The notes: generated from the letters alone by a model not told the origin. Numbered from the stretch's first letter, positions 1 through 14,086 are shown. The stretch is 64,000 bases of DNA from Myxococcales bacterium 68-20 (GCA_001899635.1 MKVQ01000041.1:1-64000); one strand, 5' to 3'. Translations and numbers: made by a program.

Positions 1-6
1 ACGCCA

Positions 7-29
7 TGGAAAGCTCGTCCAGCTTTCCA
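7..29. terminator. hairpin at left edge (possible terminator)
   Basis: A perfect 9-bp inverted repeat, TGGAAAGCT, five-base loop, AGCTTTCCA, lies 44 bp beyond the stop of the DUF779 gene on the minus strand. It could end that operon. There is no clear T tract, so factor-independent termination is only a guess. Confidence 0.35.
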
Positions 30-72
30 CAGCGGTATCGATCACTTGCCCGCTAATGGAGCGGCATTGCGG

Positions 73-435
73 CTAGACCGGCTCGCCCAGCTCGCGGAGC
101 TCATCGGTCGTGAGGACCCGCGAGCGGACGAGGAAGCGGACGCCGCGCGGCACCTCCAGAGAAAATCCGCTCCCGCGCCCGGGGACCACGTCGACCGTGA
201 GGTGGGTGTGCTTCCAGAGCTCGAACTGCGCACCGCCCATGTAGAACGGCACGCCGGCGACCTCGCCGAGGAGGACGTCCCTCTCGCCAATCCGGAGCTC
301 GCCGCGCGGGAAGCACATCGGAGCGCTCCCATCGCAACAGCCTCCGGATTGGTGGAAGACGAGGTCGCCGTGCTCCGCGCGGAGCTCGTGGATCAGCGCA
401 TCTGCCTGTTCGGTCGAGCTCACCCGCGTGGCCAT
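73..435 (-). CDS. DUF779 family protein linked to aldehyde dehydrogenase
   Basis: A 120-residue cytoplasmic protein of the DUF779 family, which is typically encoded next to acetaldehyde or other aldehyde dehydrogenases; its biochemical role is not established. The protein shows the expected conserved patches: HQSGGCCDGSAPMCF around residues 28-42, FELWKHTHLTVDV around 71-83 and GSGFSLE near 88-94. The Cys and His residues suggest metal binding, which is inference. It starts 10 bp after the aldehyde dehydrogenase stop, with a GAGGAG ribosome site about 8 nt before the ATG, so the two genes form one operon. Length matches the family. Confidence 0.9.
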   Translation of the reverse strand: MATRVSSTEQADALIHELRAEHGDLVFHQSGGCCDGSAPMCFPRGELRIGERDVLLGEVAGVPFYMGGAQFELWKHTHLTVDVVPGRGSGFSLEVPRGVRFLVRSRVLTTDELRELGEPV

Positions 436-445
436 CGCGATCTCC

Positions 446-1966
<1,521 letters not shown>

Positions 1967-2073
1967 GACTCCTCCTGGTGAGTCACCACCTCTGCATGCC
2001 GTGATCCGGGAGGTCTGGCGGCGCGCGTCAACGGAAGCCACCGCCGAACACCGCTTCGACGCGCGAGGGCTGA

Positions 2074-2090
2074 CGCACCTGTGCCACCAG
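2074..2090 (-). promoter_or_regulatory. candidate -24/-12 (sigma-54) promoter for the aldehyde dehydrogenase operon
   Basis: On the minus strand the 233-bp divergent region has a GG (2088-2087) and GC (2076-2075) separated by exactly 10 bases, inside CTGGTGGCACAGGTGCG. This gives TGG at -24 and GTGC at -12, about 107 nt upstream of the ATG. The match to TGGCACG-N4-TTGC is only partial. The divergent sigma-54 activator makes such a promoter expected. Confidence 0.25.
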
Positions 2091-2199
2091 CGGTGTCTCC
2101 GACTGTCGCGTTTCGAGTCGACCCGACGCGACGCGGCGGTCGTTTGCGCCTGGCCTGCGGAGCGATGCTCGCTACGCTGAGTACGAGGATCCAAGGCCC

Positions 2200-4176
2200 A
2201 TGCTGCGGCTGATCGAAGAGACGGACGGCCTCTGGGAGCACTTTCAAGAAGGACGTCGCTCGGTTCGAGCTCCCGTCGTCCCTCGATGGGAGCGCGCCGC
2301 GCGGCTCCGTGTCCGCGCTGACGGTTCCGCGCCGCCGGACGGCGTCGCCGCAGACGACCTCGTCGTGCGTCGCGAGACGTCGTTCGACGCGTTTGCCGAC
2401 GGCACGTCGATCGTCGACGCGCTCTCGGCCGAGGTGTCGAGCCGTGGCCTCCTCGCGCTCGTCGCGGATGCACACGGAGTGATCGTCCACTCCAGCGGCG
2501 GCGAGGCGTTCCCGCACCAGGTCTCGCGGACGCGCCTGATCGAGGGGGCTCGTTGGGACGAGACGGCGCGCGGCACGAACGCGATCGGGACGGCGCTCGT
2601 CGAACGACAGGCCGTTGCGGTGGTCGGGCGCGCGCACTGGGAGCAGGTAAACCACGGCCTCTTCTGCTACGCGGCGCCGATCTCGGATCCGTTCGGTGAC
2701 GTCCTCGCCGTCCTCGACGTGACGGGACCTCTCGAGCTCGACGAGACGTCGTACGGGGTCGCCGTCCGAAGCGCCGCGACCGCGATCGAAGAGGTCCTGC
2801 GTGCACGTGCATACAGCAGCAGCGACGCGGGCTCGCTTCGCCTCCTCTCACGCATGATCGACCGCTGCTCGGTCCCTTCGCTCCTGATCGAAGCGCCGGG
2901 GCACGTCCGAGCGCACAACCTGTCGGCGGCCGCCGAGCTCGAGCTCCCTCGCGGATCGACCAGCGTCGAGCGCGTGTTCGGGATGCCCTGGGAGGAGCTC
3001 GTCCTCGCCGCGCGCTCCGGTCCAGCGTCGTTCGAGACACGGCGCCGGCGATACGTCGTCGAGTTCGAGCCGGTCGTCGCCGGCGGACGTGTGCTGGCGC
3101 TGGCCTGCTTTCTCGCACCGAGCGCGCGACCGCGAACGCCGCTCCCTCCGGCTCAGGGACCGGTCCAGATCCCGATCTCCGCCTTCGACGAGATCGTCGC
3201 GAGCGATCCCGCCGTCATCCACGCGAAGCGCGTCGCGGCCAGCCTCGCGCCGTCCGACGTCCCCGTCCTCCTCCTTGCGGCGACGGGAACCGGCAAGGAG
3301 CTCTTCGCCCAGGCGATCCATCGCGCGAGCACGCGAACGACGCATCCGTTCGTCGCGCTCAACTGCGGCGCGCTCAGCGGTGGCCTACTCGAGACGGAGC
3401 TCTTCGGCTACGGCGCCGGCGCGTTCACCGGCGCGAACCCGCGCGGAAGCGAGGGCAAGCTCACCGCTGCGCACGGCGGGACGCTCTTCCTCGACGAGGT
3501 CGCGGAGATGTCCGCACCGGCGCAAGCGATGCTCCTCCGCTTCCTCGAGGACGGCTCGTATCATCGCGTCGGCGAGTCGACGCCGCGCTACGCCGACGTG
3601 CGCTTGCTCTGCGCGACGTGCCGCGACCTGCCCGAGCTCGTCGCCACTGGAGCGTTCAGGAAGGATCTCTTCTACCGGATCAACGGCGGCAACGTTCGCT
3701 TGCCCACGCTCAGGGAACGAACGGATCGACTGGAGCTCGCCCGAGCGTTGCTCGATCGCCTCGTCACGACGCCGGCGCGACCGCCTGGAGCGACCGCGAG
3801 CTCCCCGCGCCGGAGCGCACCTCGCCGCGCGCATCTCGGGGCGAGCGCCGAGGCCTGGGTCCTCGATCACGGCTGGCCCGGCAACGTCCGTGAGCTGAAG
3901 ACCGCTCTCGCGCACGCGCTGGCGCTTGCAGCTGCGGGCCGCCCGGCGAGCGACGACACGTCTCTCGAGCTGACCCGTGATCACTTCCCGGAGCCCCTCC
4001 TCGCCTTCGACCCGACGCCGGTCGACCACCGACCAACGTCACGAAAGGGAGCGCTCCACACGCTCGCGCAAGAAGCTCTTGCCCGCGCCGGAGGCAACAT
4101 GAGCGAAGCAGCGCGCACGCTCGGCGTCGCGCGGAGCACGCTCTACCGAATGCTCTCGCGCGCGTCGCGCTCCTGA
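2200..4176 (+). CDS. AcoR-like sigma-54-dependent transcriptional activator
   Basis: A 658-residue enhancer-binding protein. An N-terminal GAF-like sensory part covers about residues 60-200, with the typical [16 protein letters not shown] stretch of AcoR proteins near 115-130; a central AAA+ ATPase covers about 330-560 and a C-terminal Fis-type helix-turn-helix about 620-657 ([20 protein letters not shown]). GAFTGA, the sigma-54 contact loop, is at about residue 407. The Walker A reads AATGTGKE near residue 361 rather than GETGTGKE, so the first glycine is missing. Divergent from the aldehyde dehydrogenase operon, it probably activates that operon in response to a small metabolite. No separate receiver domain is seen. 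Confidence 0.93.
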   Translation: MLRLIEETDGLWEHFQEGRRSVRAPVVPRWERAARLRVRADGSAPPDGVAADDLVVRRETSFDAFADGTSIVDALSAEVSSRGLLALVADAHGVIVHSSGGEAFPHQVSRTRLIEGARWDETARGTNAIGTALVERQAVAVVGRAHWEQVNHGLFCYAAPISDPFGDVLAVLDVTGPLELDETSYGVAVRSAATAIEEVLRARAYSSSDAGSLRLLSRMIDRCSVPSLLIEAPGHVRAHNLSAAAELELPRGSTSVERVFGMPWEELVLAARSGPASFETRRRRYVVEFEPVVAGGRVLALACFLAPSARPRTPLPPAQGPVQIPISAFDEIVASDPAVIHAKRVAASLAPSDVPVLLLAATGTGKELFAQAIHRASTRTTHPFVALNCGALSGGLLETELFGYGAGAFTGANPRGSEGKLTAAHGGTLFLDEVAEMSAPAQAMLLRFLEDGSYHRVGESTPRYADVRLLCATCRDLPELVATGAFRKDLFYRINGGNVRLPTLRERTDRLELARALLDRLVTTPARPPGATASSPRRSAPRRAHLGASAEAWVLDHGWPGNVRELKTALAHALALAAAGRPASDDTSLELTRDHFPEPLLAFDPTPVDHRPTSRKGALHTLAQEALARAGGNMSEAARTLGVARSTLYRMLSRASRS

Positions 4177-4204
4177 CGATCGAGCGGTCTTCGGGGCCGA
4201 GCAG

Positions 4205-4234
4205 TGCGCCGCGAGCGGGCTTGCTCGCGGCGCA
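4205..4234. terminator. hairpin between convergent genes
   Basis: A perfect 12-bp stem (TGCGCCGCGAGC / GCTCGCGGCGCA) with a 6-base loop sits in the 84-bp gap between the sigma-54 activator and the bactofilin gene, whose ends face each other. It probably stops transcription in both directions; there is no T tract. Confidence 0.6.
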
Positions 4235-4260
4235 GGCGGGGAGCTCGGGTGCGAAGGACC

Positions 4261-4698
4261 TCAGCTCTCGGCGGGCGGCGGGACGCTCTTGCCGTTCTCT
4301 TGCTTGTCGGCGGCCTTCTCGCGCGAAGGCTGGTCGCCGACCTCCAGCTCACATTCACCGAAGACGACCTGCATCTTCGAGTTCGTGGCCGTGAGCTTGA
4401 CCTCGAGCGACCTGGCCTTGATGACCGTGTTGTCCTTGACGGACCCGGAGAGCTGGACCTTCTCGACGTCGAACTCACCGGCGATCGCGCCGTCGCTCTT
4501 CAGCTCGCCGGCCTTCACCTTTCCGGAGACCGTGCCGCTCGTCGCGACGGTCAGCGAGGGGGCCTGGATGTCGCCCTCGACGCCACCCTTCACGAAGATG
4601 GGACACGTGGATGAAAGGGATCCCTTGAAGGTGGTCCCTTCCTCGACGAGCGTGCGTTTCTCCGTCGCCGAGCCGATGGGGTTTCTCAGATCGCTCAT
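4261..4698 (-). CDS. bactofilin (polymer-forming cytoskeletal protein)
   Basis: A 145-residue bactofilin (DUF583). The core, about residues 18-120, has the short repeating beta-helix strands with glycine turns typical of the family (GTTFKGSLS, VEGDIQAPSL, SGTVSGKVKAGE, GAIAGEFDVEKVQL). A charged, proline-containing tail follows residue 120. Bactofilins self-assemble into filaments without nucleotide and organise cell shape, envelope enzymes or chromosome segregation proteins. The gene lies 16 bp downstream of the pentapeptide-repeat gene and is probably cotranscribed with it. The first residues do not look like a signal peptide, so a cytoplasmic place is expected. Confidence 0.88.
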   Translation of the reverse strand: MSDLRNPIGSATEKRTLVEEGTTFKGSLSSTCPIFVKGGVEGDIQAPSLTVATSGTVSGKVKAGELKSDGAIAGEFDVEKVQLSGSVKDNTVIKARSLEVKLTATNSKMQVVFGECELEVGDQPSREKAADKQENGKSVPPPAES

Positions 4699-4714
4699 TT
4701 GCCCTCGCTCCTCC

Positions 4715-6019
4715 CTACTTCTTCCCGCCCTTTGCGCCGTTACCGTTGCCCGAACCGTCTTTCGTCGTCGTGATGCGCATCCGTAGCTGACACCCCGGCT
4801 CGAAAGCGAAGCGAGTCAGCTCCTGCGGCTGCTGCACCGCGCCGACCAACGCGCCCGTCGAGGACACCACGAGCTGATGCGCGCCGACGATCGCCGGCGC
4901 GGCGCCCCCCTTCTTCCCGCCCGTGGCCTCGAAGAACTTCCCGTTGATCGTGATGTTCCCCGCGCCCGTGATCTGGCACCCCGAGAGGATGCCGTCGGGC
5001 CCGACGAGCAGCTCCGTGCCGCGGCCGAGGGTGATCGTACATGCCTCGAAGAGGCTCTCGATCTCCACGGTCGCGCCCTCGTCGAACTGGAGCGACGCGT
5101 TGCGGAGCACGTCGCCCCGACCGAAGTAGCGATGGTTCGCGGCGCGCGACGACTCCCGCGCCGACGGGATGGGCAGCTCGCCGGAGAGGACGCCCTGCAC
5201 CTGCGCCGCCGGAACGCGCACGGAGCCGTCCGCGTTCGGGCTGTTGTCCAGCCAGTCGGCCTTGATGCCGCTGAGCTGCGCGCCCTTCGCCGTGAGGCCG
5301 TAGACCTTGGCGCCCGTGAGGTTGGCTCCCTCGAGCTTCGCGCCTTCGAGCGTCGCGTTGCGAAGGTCGGCGTTCGTCAGATCGGCGTTCGTGAGGTTCG
5401 CCTTCCCGAGATCGGCCTTCGAGAGCAGCGCGCCGACCAGCTTGACGCCTCGCGCCTTGATGCCGCGCAGCTGAGCGTCTGCGAGCGTCGCGCCGGTGAA
5501 GTCACCGTCCTCGAGGTTGGAGTCGTTCAGGTTGGCGTTCGTCAGCTCCGCCTTCATCATCTTGACGGCGCCGAGGTAGCACTCGCCGAGATCGGCATGC
5601 GTGAGGACCGCGCCGGCGACGTCTGCGCCGCCGAGGTTCGCGAGATCGAGCTGAGCGTGTGTGAGGCGTGCTCCAGAGAGGTTCGCCCCCTGGAGGTTCG
5701 CGCCTTCGAGGTTCGCGCGTGAGAGGTTCGCGCCGGCGAGGAGAGTGCGCTGCAGGTTCGCGCCCTCGAGGTCGGCGTTGTCGAGGTTCGCGTCGCGAAG
5801 GTCGGCGCCGGAGAGGAACGCCTCGCACAGGTTCGCGCTCTTCAGATTCGCGTTGCGAAGCTTCGCACCTTCGAGGTTCGCGCCGACCATATCGCAACGA
5901 CGGAAGCTCGCGCCCTCGAGCATCGCGTTCGTGAGATTGATCCCCGAGAGGTCCGCGCGGTCGATCTTCTCGCCGCGTTTGACTTTGCTGACGACGGCAT
6001 CCGCTGTGAGCTCGGCCAT
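4715..6019 (-). CDS. pentapeptide-repeat protein with a bactofilin-like C-terminal part
   Basis: A 434-residue protein without signal peptide. Residues about 17-255 are a long run of A(D/N)LXX pentapeptide repeats (for example ADLRDANLDNADLEGANL), predicted to fold as a four-sided right-handed beta helix. Residues about 300-420 are different: short strands with glycine turns (GRGTELLVGPDGIL, GAGNITINGKFFEATGG) that resemble a bactofilin-type beta helix. The tail is Gly/Asn/Lys-rich. The bactofilin gene follows after 16 bp, so the two products may form or decorate one scaffold; this is inference. Pentapeptide proteins often bind partners by shape and no enzymatic site is visible. Confidence 0.85.
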   Translation of the reverse strand: MAELTADAVVSKVKRGEKIDRADLSGINLTNAMLEGASFRRCDMVGANLEGAKLRNANLKSANLCEAFLSGADLRDANLDNADLEGANLQRTLLAGANLSRANLEGANLQGANLSGARLTHAQLDLANLGGADVAGAVLTHADLGECYLGAVKMMKAELTNANLNDSNLEDGDFTGATLADAQLRGIKARGVKLVGALLSKADLGKANLTNADLTNADLRNATLEGAKLEGANLTGAKVYGLTAKGAQLSGIKADWLDNSPNADGSVRVPAAQVQGVLSGELPIPSARESSRAANHRYFGRGDVLRNASLQFDEGATVEIESLFEACTITLGRGTELLVGPDGILSGCQITGAGNITINGKFFEATGGKKGGAAPAIVGAHQLVVSSTGALVGAVQQPQELTRFAFEPGCQLRMRITTTKDGSGNGNGAKGGKK

Positions 6020-6326
6020 GTGTCGACGCCCTTCGAGTGTGTGACCAAGTCACGCGCGCCGCTCGTGAGCTCGCGCGTGAGCGATGAAGAACTAAATCCC
6101 GTTTCTCACGACTTGTCGACAGCGAAGTCGAATCCGACCGCTCGTCGCTTCGTGCGAACGACATCCATGTTCGGCATCACTGTCGATGTGACCGCGCATG
6201 CTGCTCGTCACGTTCGTCGTCGCGTTCAGCCTCACGCTCGCAGCGCGCTTCTTCTCGCATCGCGAGTCACGTGTCTGGTCACTTACCTGGCCACGTCGCC
6301 GGTCACGTCGCGTGTCACGTCTCTGG
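6020..6326. other. intergenic region with 12-bp tandem repeats
   Basis: A 307-bp gap between the pentapeptide-repeat gene start and the stop of the next minus-strand gene. It should hold the promoter of the pentapeptide/bactofilin operon, but no clear -10/-35 is visible. The part nearest 6327 is a 12-bp tandem repeat, listed separately. A plus-strand frame from 6198 begins with hydrophobic residues but then turns Arg-rich and overlaps the neighbouring gene, so it was not called. Confidence 0.5.
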
Positions 6327-6330
6327 TCAC
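6259..6330. repeat. 12-bp tandem repeat, six units
   Basis: Copies of a unit close to GTCTCTGGTCAC end at 6270, 6282, 6294, 6306, 6318 and 6330, an exact 12-bp period. The conserved part is (G/T)G(T/C)CAC followed by GT. The last unit covers the stop codon of the minus-strand gene that ends at 6327. Confidence 0.8.
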
Positions 6331-7934
6331 GTTTCCGCGCTCCGGTACTTGTCCCTCGCCTCTTCGAGGTAGTCCGAGAGCTGCGCGATCCGCTGTGCGA
6401 AGGGTACTTTCTCGATCCCCTGAAGACGATCGACCTCGCCGAATCGAGCGAGCAGCACGCTGATCTCGAGCCACGTCTCTTCACGCGCGCGGAAGTGGTC
6501 GCGCTTCTTCGCCTTGGTCTCCGGCCCCCACGCGTTGGCCGCCTCTTCGTAGGCGGCGTGGTGCCGTTTCAGCTGTCCGTTCAACCCCGCGAGCTTCTCC
6601 CGCTCGGCAGCGCGCGCGTCCTGCGGTGACGAGGACTGGAGCTCGGCACGGTAGGCCTGCACGCGCTCGACGATGCGGGTCGCAAGCAGATGCGGGATCC
6701 CGGCGACGTGCGCGATGTCGTGCGCGTTCGCCTCGAAGAGCACGGTCAGGCCCGTGAGACCGGCGGCGTGCAGCTTGTCGATCGTGACCTTGCGGACGTC
6801 TGGCACCTGGAGCAAGAGCGCCTGCACGATGACGGCCTCGCGCTGCGTCTGGTCGCGATCGAGCCCGAACGCCTGCGGGAGGATCGCCACGAGCTCGCCG
6901 TACGTGTCGAGCAGTCGCTCCTTCTCGTTCGCGTCGAGCATCTGCCCGCCCACGGCGTTCGCGGCATCGAGCTCGTCGCCCAGCTTCTCGAGGGCCGCTC
7001 CGAGCTCGACGAGGTCGAGACGCTCGGCCGCCTTGCGGAGCGTGCGCACGGGCGGGACGCAGATGTGGATCCAGTCGCGAGTCACCTCTCCCCACTTCAC
7101 GTCGATCATGAAGTCGCGCACGTGGCGCATGTGATTCGCGGCGAGCTCCGCGAAGAGCTCCCGCACGGGCGCGAGATCGAAATCGTGCGTCCCGGGGAGG
7201 CCGGCACGGTCCTCGGACACGAGCGCATCGAACGCAAAGGCGATCGAGCCCTCGTCGAGCCCTTCGAGCGAGAACGCGGGCGCACCCGACGGCACCTTCG
7301 GCGGATGCGACGAGCTGTTGCGACTGCCATCCGGCGGCGCCCCCGACGCGGGACGGGCAGCGACCGTCGCAACCTCTGCGGTAGCGGTCGGCGCCGGGTC
7401 CAGAGCGGCGTGGCCCGCGTCTGCCGGCTGCTCCGCGAGCATCATCTCTCCGAGCATCGCCAGCTCTTCGCTGAAGTCGCTCGACTTCGCGGGGGGCCGC
7501 ACGTCCGGCAATCGCCCGCTCGTCGGGCCCGTCGCGCTCGGGGTCCGCTGGCTCGGCGGTGGGACGGGCGCGGCATTCCTCGAGGCCGGAGCAGCAGGGG
7601 TCATCCGCGGGCTGGTCGTCCGCGACGGAAGGCCGATCGGCGGCTTCTTCTTGCCGTCGGTTGCGTCCTTCGGCGCGTCGATCGCCGCTCGCGACGCGGC
7701 GATCGACGCACTGCTCGGAGGAGGCGGTTTCATCGGCGCGGAGCCGGGGACGCTTCGTGGCGCCGCGAGCTCCGGCCGGACGGCGGGCATGCGTGTCGTC
7801 GAATCGATTCGCGTCGGAGGCAGGTCGTCGGCGTCGTCGGCAAGCGAATACCGCCCGGGCGACCCCGCCTGCTTCTTCTCGGGTTCGTCCGTCGGCTCGA
7901 CTTTTCCGTCCGGGGATCGCGACGTCGAGCTCAT
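6327..7934 (-). CDS. hypothetical protein with disordered N-terminus and helix-hairpin-helix-like segment
   Basis: A 535-residue protein that I do not recognise. Residues 1-230 are Pro/Ser/Ala-rich and low in complexity, without signal peptide or membrane segment. Residues about 235-535 look folded and mostly helical. Within that part, around residues 405-445, the segment LHAAGLTGLTVLFEANAHDI followed by AGIPHLLATRIVERV resembles helix-hairpin-helix repeats that bind DNA or proteins. An RBS-like GGAGGG abuts the ATG. Roles in DNA binding or signalling scaffolds are possible, but nothing in the neighbourhood fixes one. Confidence 0.75.
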   Translation of the reverse strand: MSSTSRSPDGKVEPTDEPEKKQAGSPGRYSLADDADDLPPTRIDSTTRMPAVRPELAAPRSVPGSAPMKPPPPSSASIAASRAAIDAPKDATDGKKKPPIGLPSRTTSPRMTPAAPASRNAAPVPPPSQRTPSATGPTSGRLPDVRPPAKSSDFSEELAMLGEMMLAEQPADAGHAALDPAPTATAEVATVAARPASGAPPDGSRNSSSHPPKVPSGAPAFSLEGLDEGSIAFAFDALVSEDRAGLPGTHDFDLAPVRELFAELAANHMRHVRDFMIDVKWGEVTRDWIHICVPPVRTLRKAAERLDLVELGAALEKLGDELDAANAVGGQMLDANEKERLLDTYGELVAILPQAFGLDRDQTQREAVIVQALLLQVPDVRKVTIDKLHAAGLTGLTVLFEANAHDIAHVAGIPHLLATRIVERVQAYRAELQSSSPQDARAAEREKLAGLNGQLKRHHAAYEEAANAWGPETKAKKRDHFRAREETWLEISVLLARFGEVDRLQGIEKVPFAQRIAQLSDYLEEARDKYRSAET

Positions 7935-8159
7935 CCCTCCGGACCTTTCAGCGCGCGCAAATCAAGGCTCCGCGAGGGAGCATAACAGGGTCCGCGGCTT
8001 TTTCCGTCTTACTCAGCCGCAGGCCTCGTGACGCACGACGTGCTCCGCGGAGTGGGAGACGGGGCGACACGGCTCGCACATCGGCGGCTCCGCTGGCGCG
8101 CATCGCCTGTGAGTGACGCGAAGCCCGAGACGAGCCGGTCGCCCGCTCGTTCGGCCGGC

Positions 8160-11801
<3,642 letters not shown>

Positions 11802-12212
11802 GAGCGAACAACCAGGGCTGCCTGGGTTACCGCGGTTCGCCGCGTGATGAAAGAGGGGGCTCTCACGAGCGCGGGCGGCGCCTCGTGAACCGCCGGCCGC
11901 GCGGCGTCGCTCGCGCCGCGGCCCTGGCCCCCGCGCTGTCCTCCAGGCCCGCCGTCGCGAGGGCGCGCGCCGCTACGTCGAGGTGCGTCATCGCCGGATC
12001 CGTCGACAGAAACGCGATTGTCTCGATCGAGTCGAGATCCGACTAAGGGGTCGAACGCGCTTGGGCTTTTCTGCAATCATGGCTGGGCTGATGGCTTGCG
12101 TGAGCTCGAGCTTACTGCGTAGCATTCCCCGGCCGCCTTCGTCGGCGACGGGGAGGTGATGCGTGGAACGGCAAGGGTCCAGCGCATCTTTGAGGTGGAG
12201 AGGAGCATTCCC
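11802..12212. other. divergent intergenic region, no gene seen
   Basis: A 411-bp gap between dnaE (minus) and a lipoprotein gene (plus), which must hold both promoters. A minus-strand open frame from 12076 is Arg/Gly-rich with no family resemblance and overlaps the dnaE start, so it was not called. No repeat or RNA gene was seen. Confidence 0.5.
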
Positions 12213-13301
12213 ATGAGGCTTGGAGCAGCGCTAACCGTGATTGGCCTAGGCGCGAGCATCGCGACCTTGGCAGTCACGCAAGGATGTGGCGGCGACTCGT
12301 CGGACGACGCCGGCGGCAAGGACCAGACGGGCAAGGTCGTCCCTGCGAAGGAAGGAAGCCCGACGGCGTCGACCGAGGAGCGCGTGTTCGCGCTCAACTC
12401 GCTCTCGCTCGGCGAGGCAGACCGCGCGGGTAACAAGAACAAGGACGCGTGGAAGAAGTACGGCTACAACCTCGACGGCCTGGTCACCGAGGTCAGCGGC
12501 GCGGAATCGCCGGACCTCGCGCGCGTCTGCAAGCGCGTCCAGGGCGCTCCCGTGGGGCTCCACCAGGACGGCGACCAAGGAATCGACAACGCGTTCGGTA
12601 AGGAGATCCTCAAGCTCCTCGAGCCCTTCACCCCGACGCCGTCGAAGTCGATCACGGACGCGATCACGAAGGGCGACTTCACGATCATGCTCAAGGTCGT
12701 CGGCCTCACGGACGAGCCCGAGCAGACCAACACCGACCTCTCGGGAACGCTCCTCGTCGGCGGCGCGTTCAGCGAGGACGACTCGAAGGCCCCGACCTTC
12801 ACCACGGCCGACGACTGGCCGTACGTGAAAGATCCGCAGGTCGCGATCACGGGCGCCTACATCAACAAGGGCGTCTTCGTGAACGGTACGGGCGGCGCGC
12901 AGGTGAAGCTGGCCATCTCGATCAGCGGCCAGGCCCTGAACCTCACGATCAACAAGGCGATCATCTCCTTCAAGCACAACCCGGCCGGGAAGTCGCTCGA
13001 GGAGGGCACCATCGCCGGTGTCATCACCACCGCGGAGTTCGTCGAAGGCATCAGCGCAGTCGCCGGACGCTTCAGCACCGACCTCTGCTCGGGCTCCACG
13101 GTCGAGGGCATCAAGGGCTCGATCCGTCAGGCGAGCGACATCCTCGCGGACGGCAGCCAGGATCCGGGCAAGACCTGCGACGGCATCTCGGTCGCGATCG
13201 GCTTCACCGCCAAGCAGGTCGGCAAGCCGACGAAGGTCGTCGAGCCGGGCGAGCCGCCGCCGGACCCGTGCTCCGCGCCGCAAGGCGACGGCGGTACGTG
13301 A
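12213..13301 (+). CDS. putative lipoprotein of unknown function
   Basis: A 362-residue exported protein. It starts MRLGAALTVIGLGASIATLA followed by a Cys near residue 25 (VTQGC), a plausible though not ideal lipobox, and then a Ser/Asp/Gly-rich linker. The ATG at 12213 is chosen over the in-frame one at 12156 because it gives a clean signal peptide and follows GGAGAGGAG. The mature part contains likely beta-strand segments (VKLAISISGQALNLTINKAI, GTIAGVITTAEFVEGI) and a pair of Cys residues in DLCSG and KTCDG that may form a disulfide. No enzyme motif was recognised. A strong terminator follows at 13341. Confidence 0.8.
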   Translation: MRLGAALTVIGLGASIATLAVTQGCGGDSSDDAGGKDQTGKVVPAKEGSPTASTEERVFALNSLSLGEADRAGNKNKDAWKKYGYNLDGLVTEVSGAESPDLARVCKRVQGAPVGLHQDGDQGIDNAFGKEILKLLEPFTPTPSKSITDAITKGDFTIMLKVVGLTDEPEQTNTDLSGTLLVGGAFSEDDSKAPTFTTADDWPYVKDPQVAITGAYINKGVFVNGTGGAQVKLAISISGQALNLTINKAIISFKHNPAGKSLEEGTIAGVITTAEFVEGISAVAGRFSTDLCSGSTVEGIKGSIRQASDILADGSQDPGKTCDGISVAIGFTAKQVGKPTKVVEPGEPPPDPCSAPQGDGGT

Positions 13302-13340
13302 TCGACGAGACGCGCGGCTGACAGAGCCTCGCGACGAAGG

Positions 13341-13371
13341 CGCCGGTCTCTCCTCGAGAGGCCGGCGTTTT
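13341..13371 (+). terminator. Rho-independent terminator
   Basis: The stem CGCCGG-t-CTCTC / GAGAG-g-CCGGCG with a CTC loop is followed directly by TTTT, 40 bp after the lipoprotein stop. It has the classic form of an intrinsic terminator. Confidence 0.8.
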
Positions 13372-13462
13372 CCATTTCGGCGCTCAGGGCTCGGCACCGC
13401 GAAGCGTGCCCCGAAACGCGCTCCCCTGCCCCACTGTCGAGCGATGGGTCTAGGATGGCCAC

Positions 13463-14086
13463 GTGCACCTCTTCGGACTCACGGGCGGGATTGCTTCGGG
13501 GAAGAGCGCGGTCGCTGCGCGGCTGCGCGAGCGCGGCGTCCCCGTCATCGACGCGGATCAACTCGCGCGCGAAGCCGTCGCCAAGGGCAGCGACGGGCTC
13601 GCCGCGGTGACGAGGCTCTTCGGGCCGGAGGTCCTCCTCCCGGACGGGACGCTCGATCGAAAGAAGGTCGCCGCGGCGGTCTTCGCCGACGAGGAGAAGC
13701 GCAAGGCGCTGAACGCCATCGTCCATCCGATCGTGACCATGCTGACGTTCAAGGCGGCCTCGCGCCTCCGGGACGAAGGCGAGGCCCTCGCGTGCTACGA
13801 GGCGGCGCTCATCGTGGAGAACGGCGTCGCGGATGCGTTCCGGCCGCTCATCGTGGTCTCCGCGCCGGAGGACGTGCAGGTCGCGCGCGCGACGGCGCGG
13901 GACGGCTCGACCCCGGACGAGGCCCGTGCGCGGATCCGCGCGCAGATGCCCCTCGCAGAGAAGACCGCCGTCGCGGACTACGTCATCGAGAACACTGGGA
14001 CGCTCGAGGAGCTGAATCGCACGACCGACGAGGTCCTGGCGGCCATCTGCGCACGCCTCGACGTCGACCCTGACCGGTACGAATGA
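13463..14086 (+). CDS. coaE: dephospho-CoA kinase
   Basis: A 207-residue cytoplasmic kinase that phosphorylates the 3'-hydroxyl of dephospho-CoA with ATP, the last step of coenzyme A synthesis. The P-loop GLTGGIASGKS is at residues 5-15. The CoaE motif VIDADQLAREAV follows near 28-39, and the LID-like region contains VHPIV near 92-96. Length is normal. The start is a GTG. The gene is transcribed alone, between a terminator upstream and the FHA activator gene downstream. Confidence 0.95.
   Translation: MHLFGLTGGIASGKSAVAARLRERGVPVIDADQLAREAVAKGSDGLAAVTRLFGPEVLLPDGTLDRKKVAAAVFADEEKRKALNAIVHPIVTMLTFKAASRLRDEGEALACYEAALIVENGVADAFRPLIVVSAPEDVQVARATARDGSTPDEARARIRAQMPLAEKTAVADYVIENTGTLEELNRTTDEVLAAICARLDVDPDRYE

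Noticed and set aside
1967-3118. N-terminal extension of the aldehyde dehydrogenase frame
   Set aside because: The open frame continues upstream through the divergent activator gene, but it is Arg/Ser-rich, and a good ribosome site and family start lie at 1966.
6259-6330. CRISPR-like array
   Set aside because: The 12-bp units are directly joined with no spacers, and no cas gene is near.
6198-6629. Plus-strand frame beginning with a hydrophobic segment
   Set aside because: After 20 residues it turns into Arg/Ser repeats from the 12-bp tandem repeat and overlaps a real gene on the other strand.
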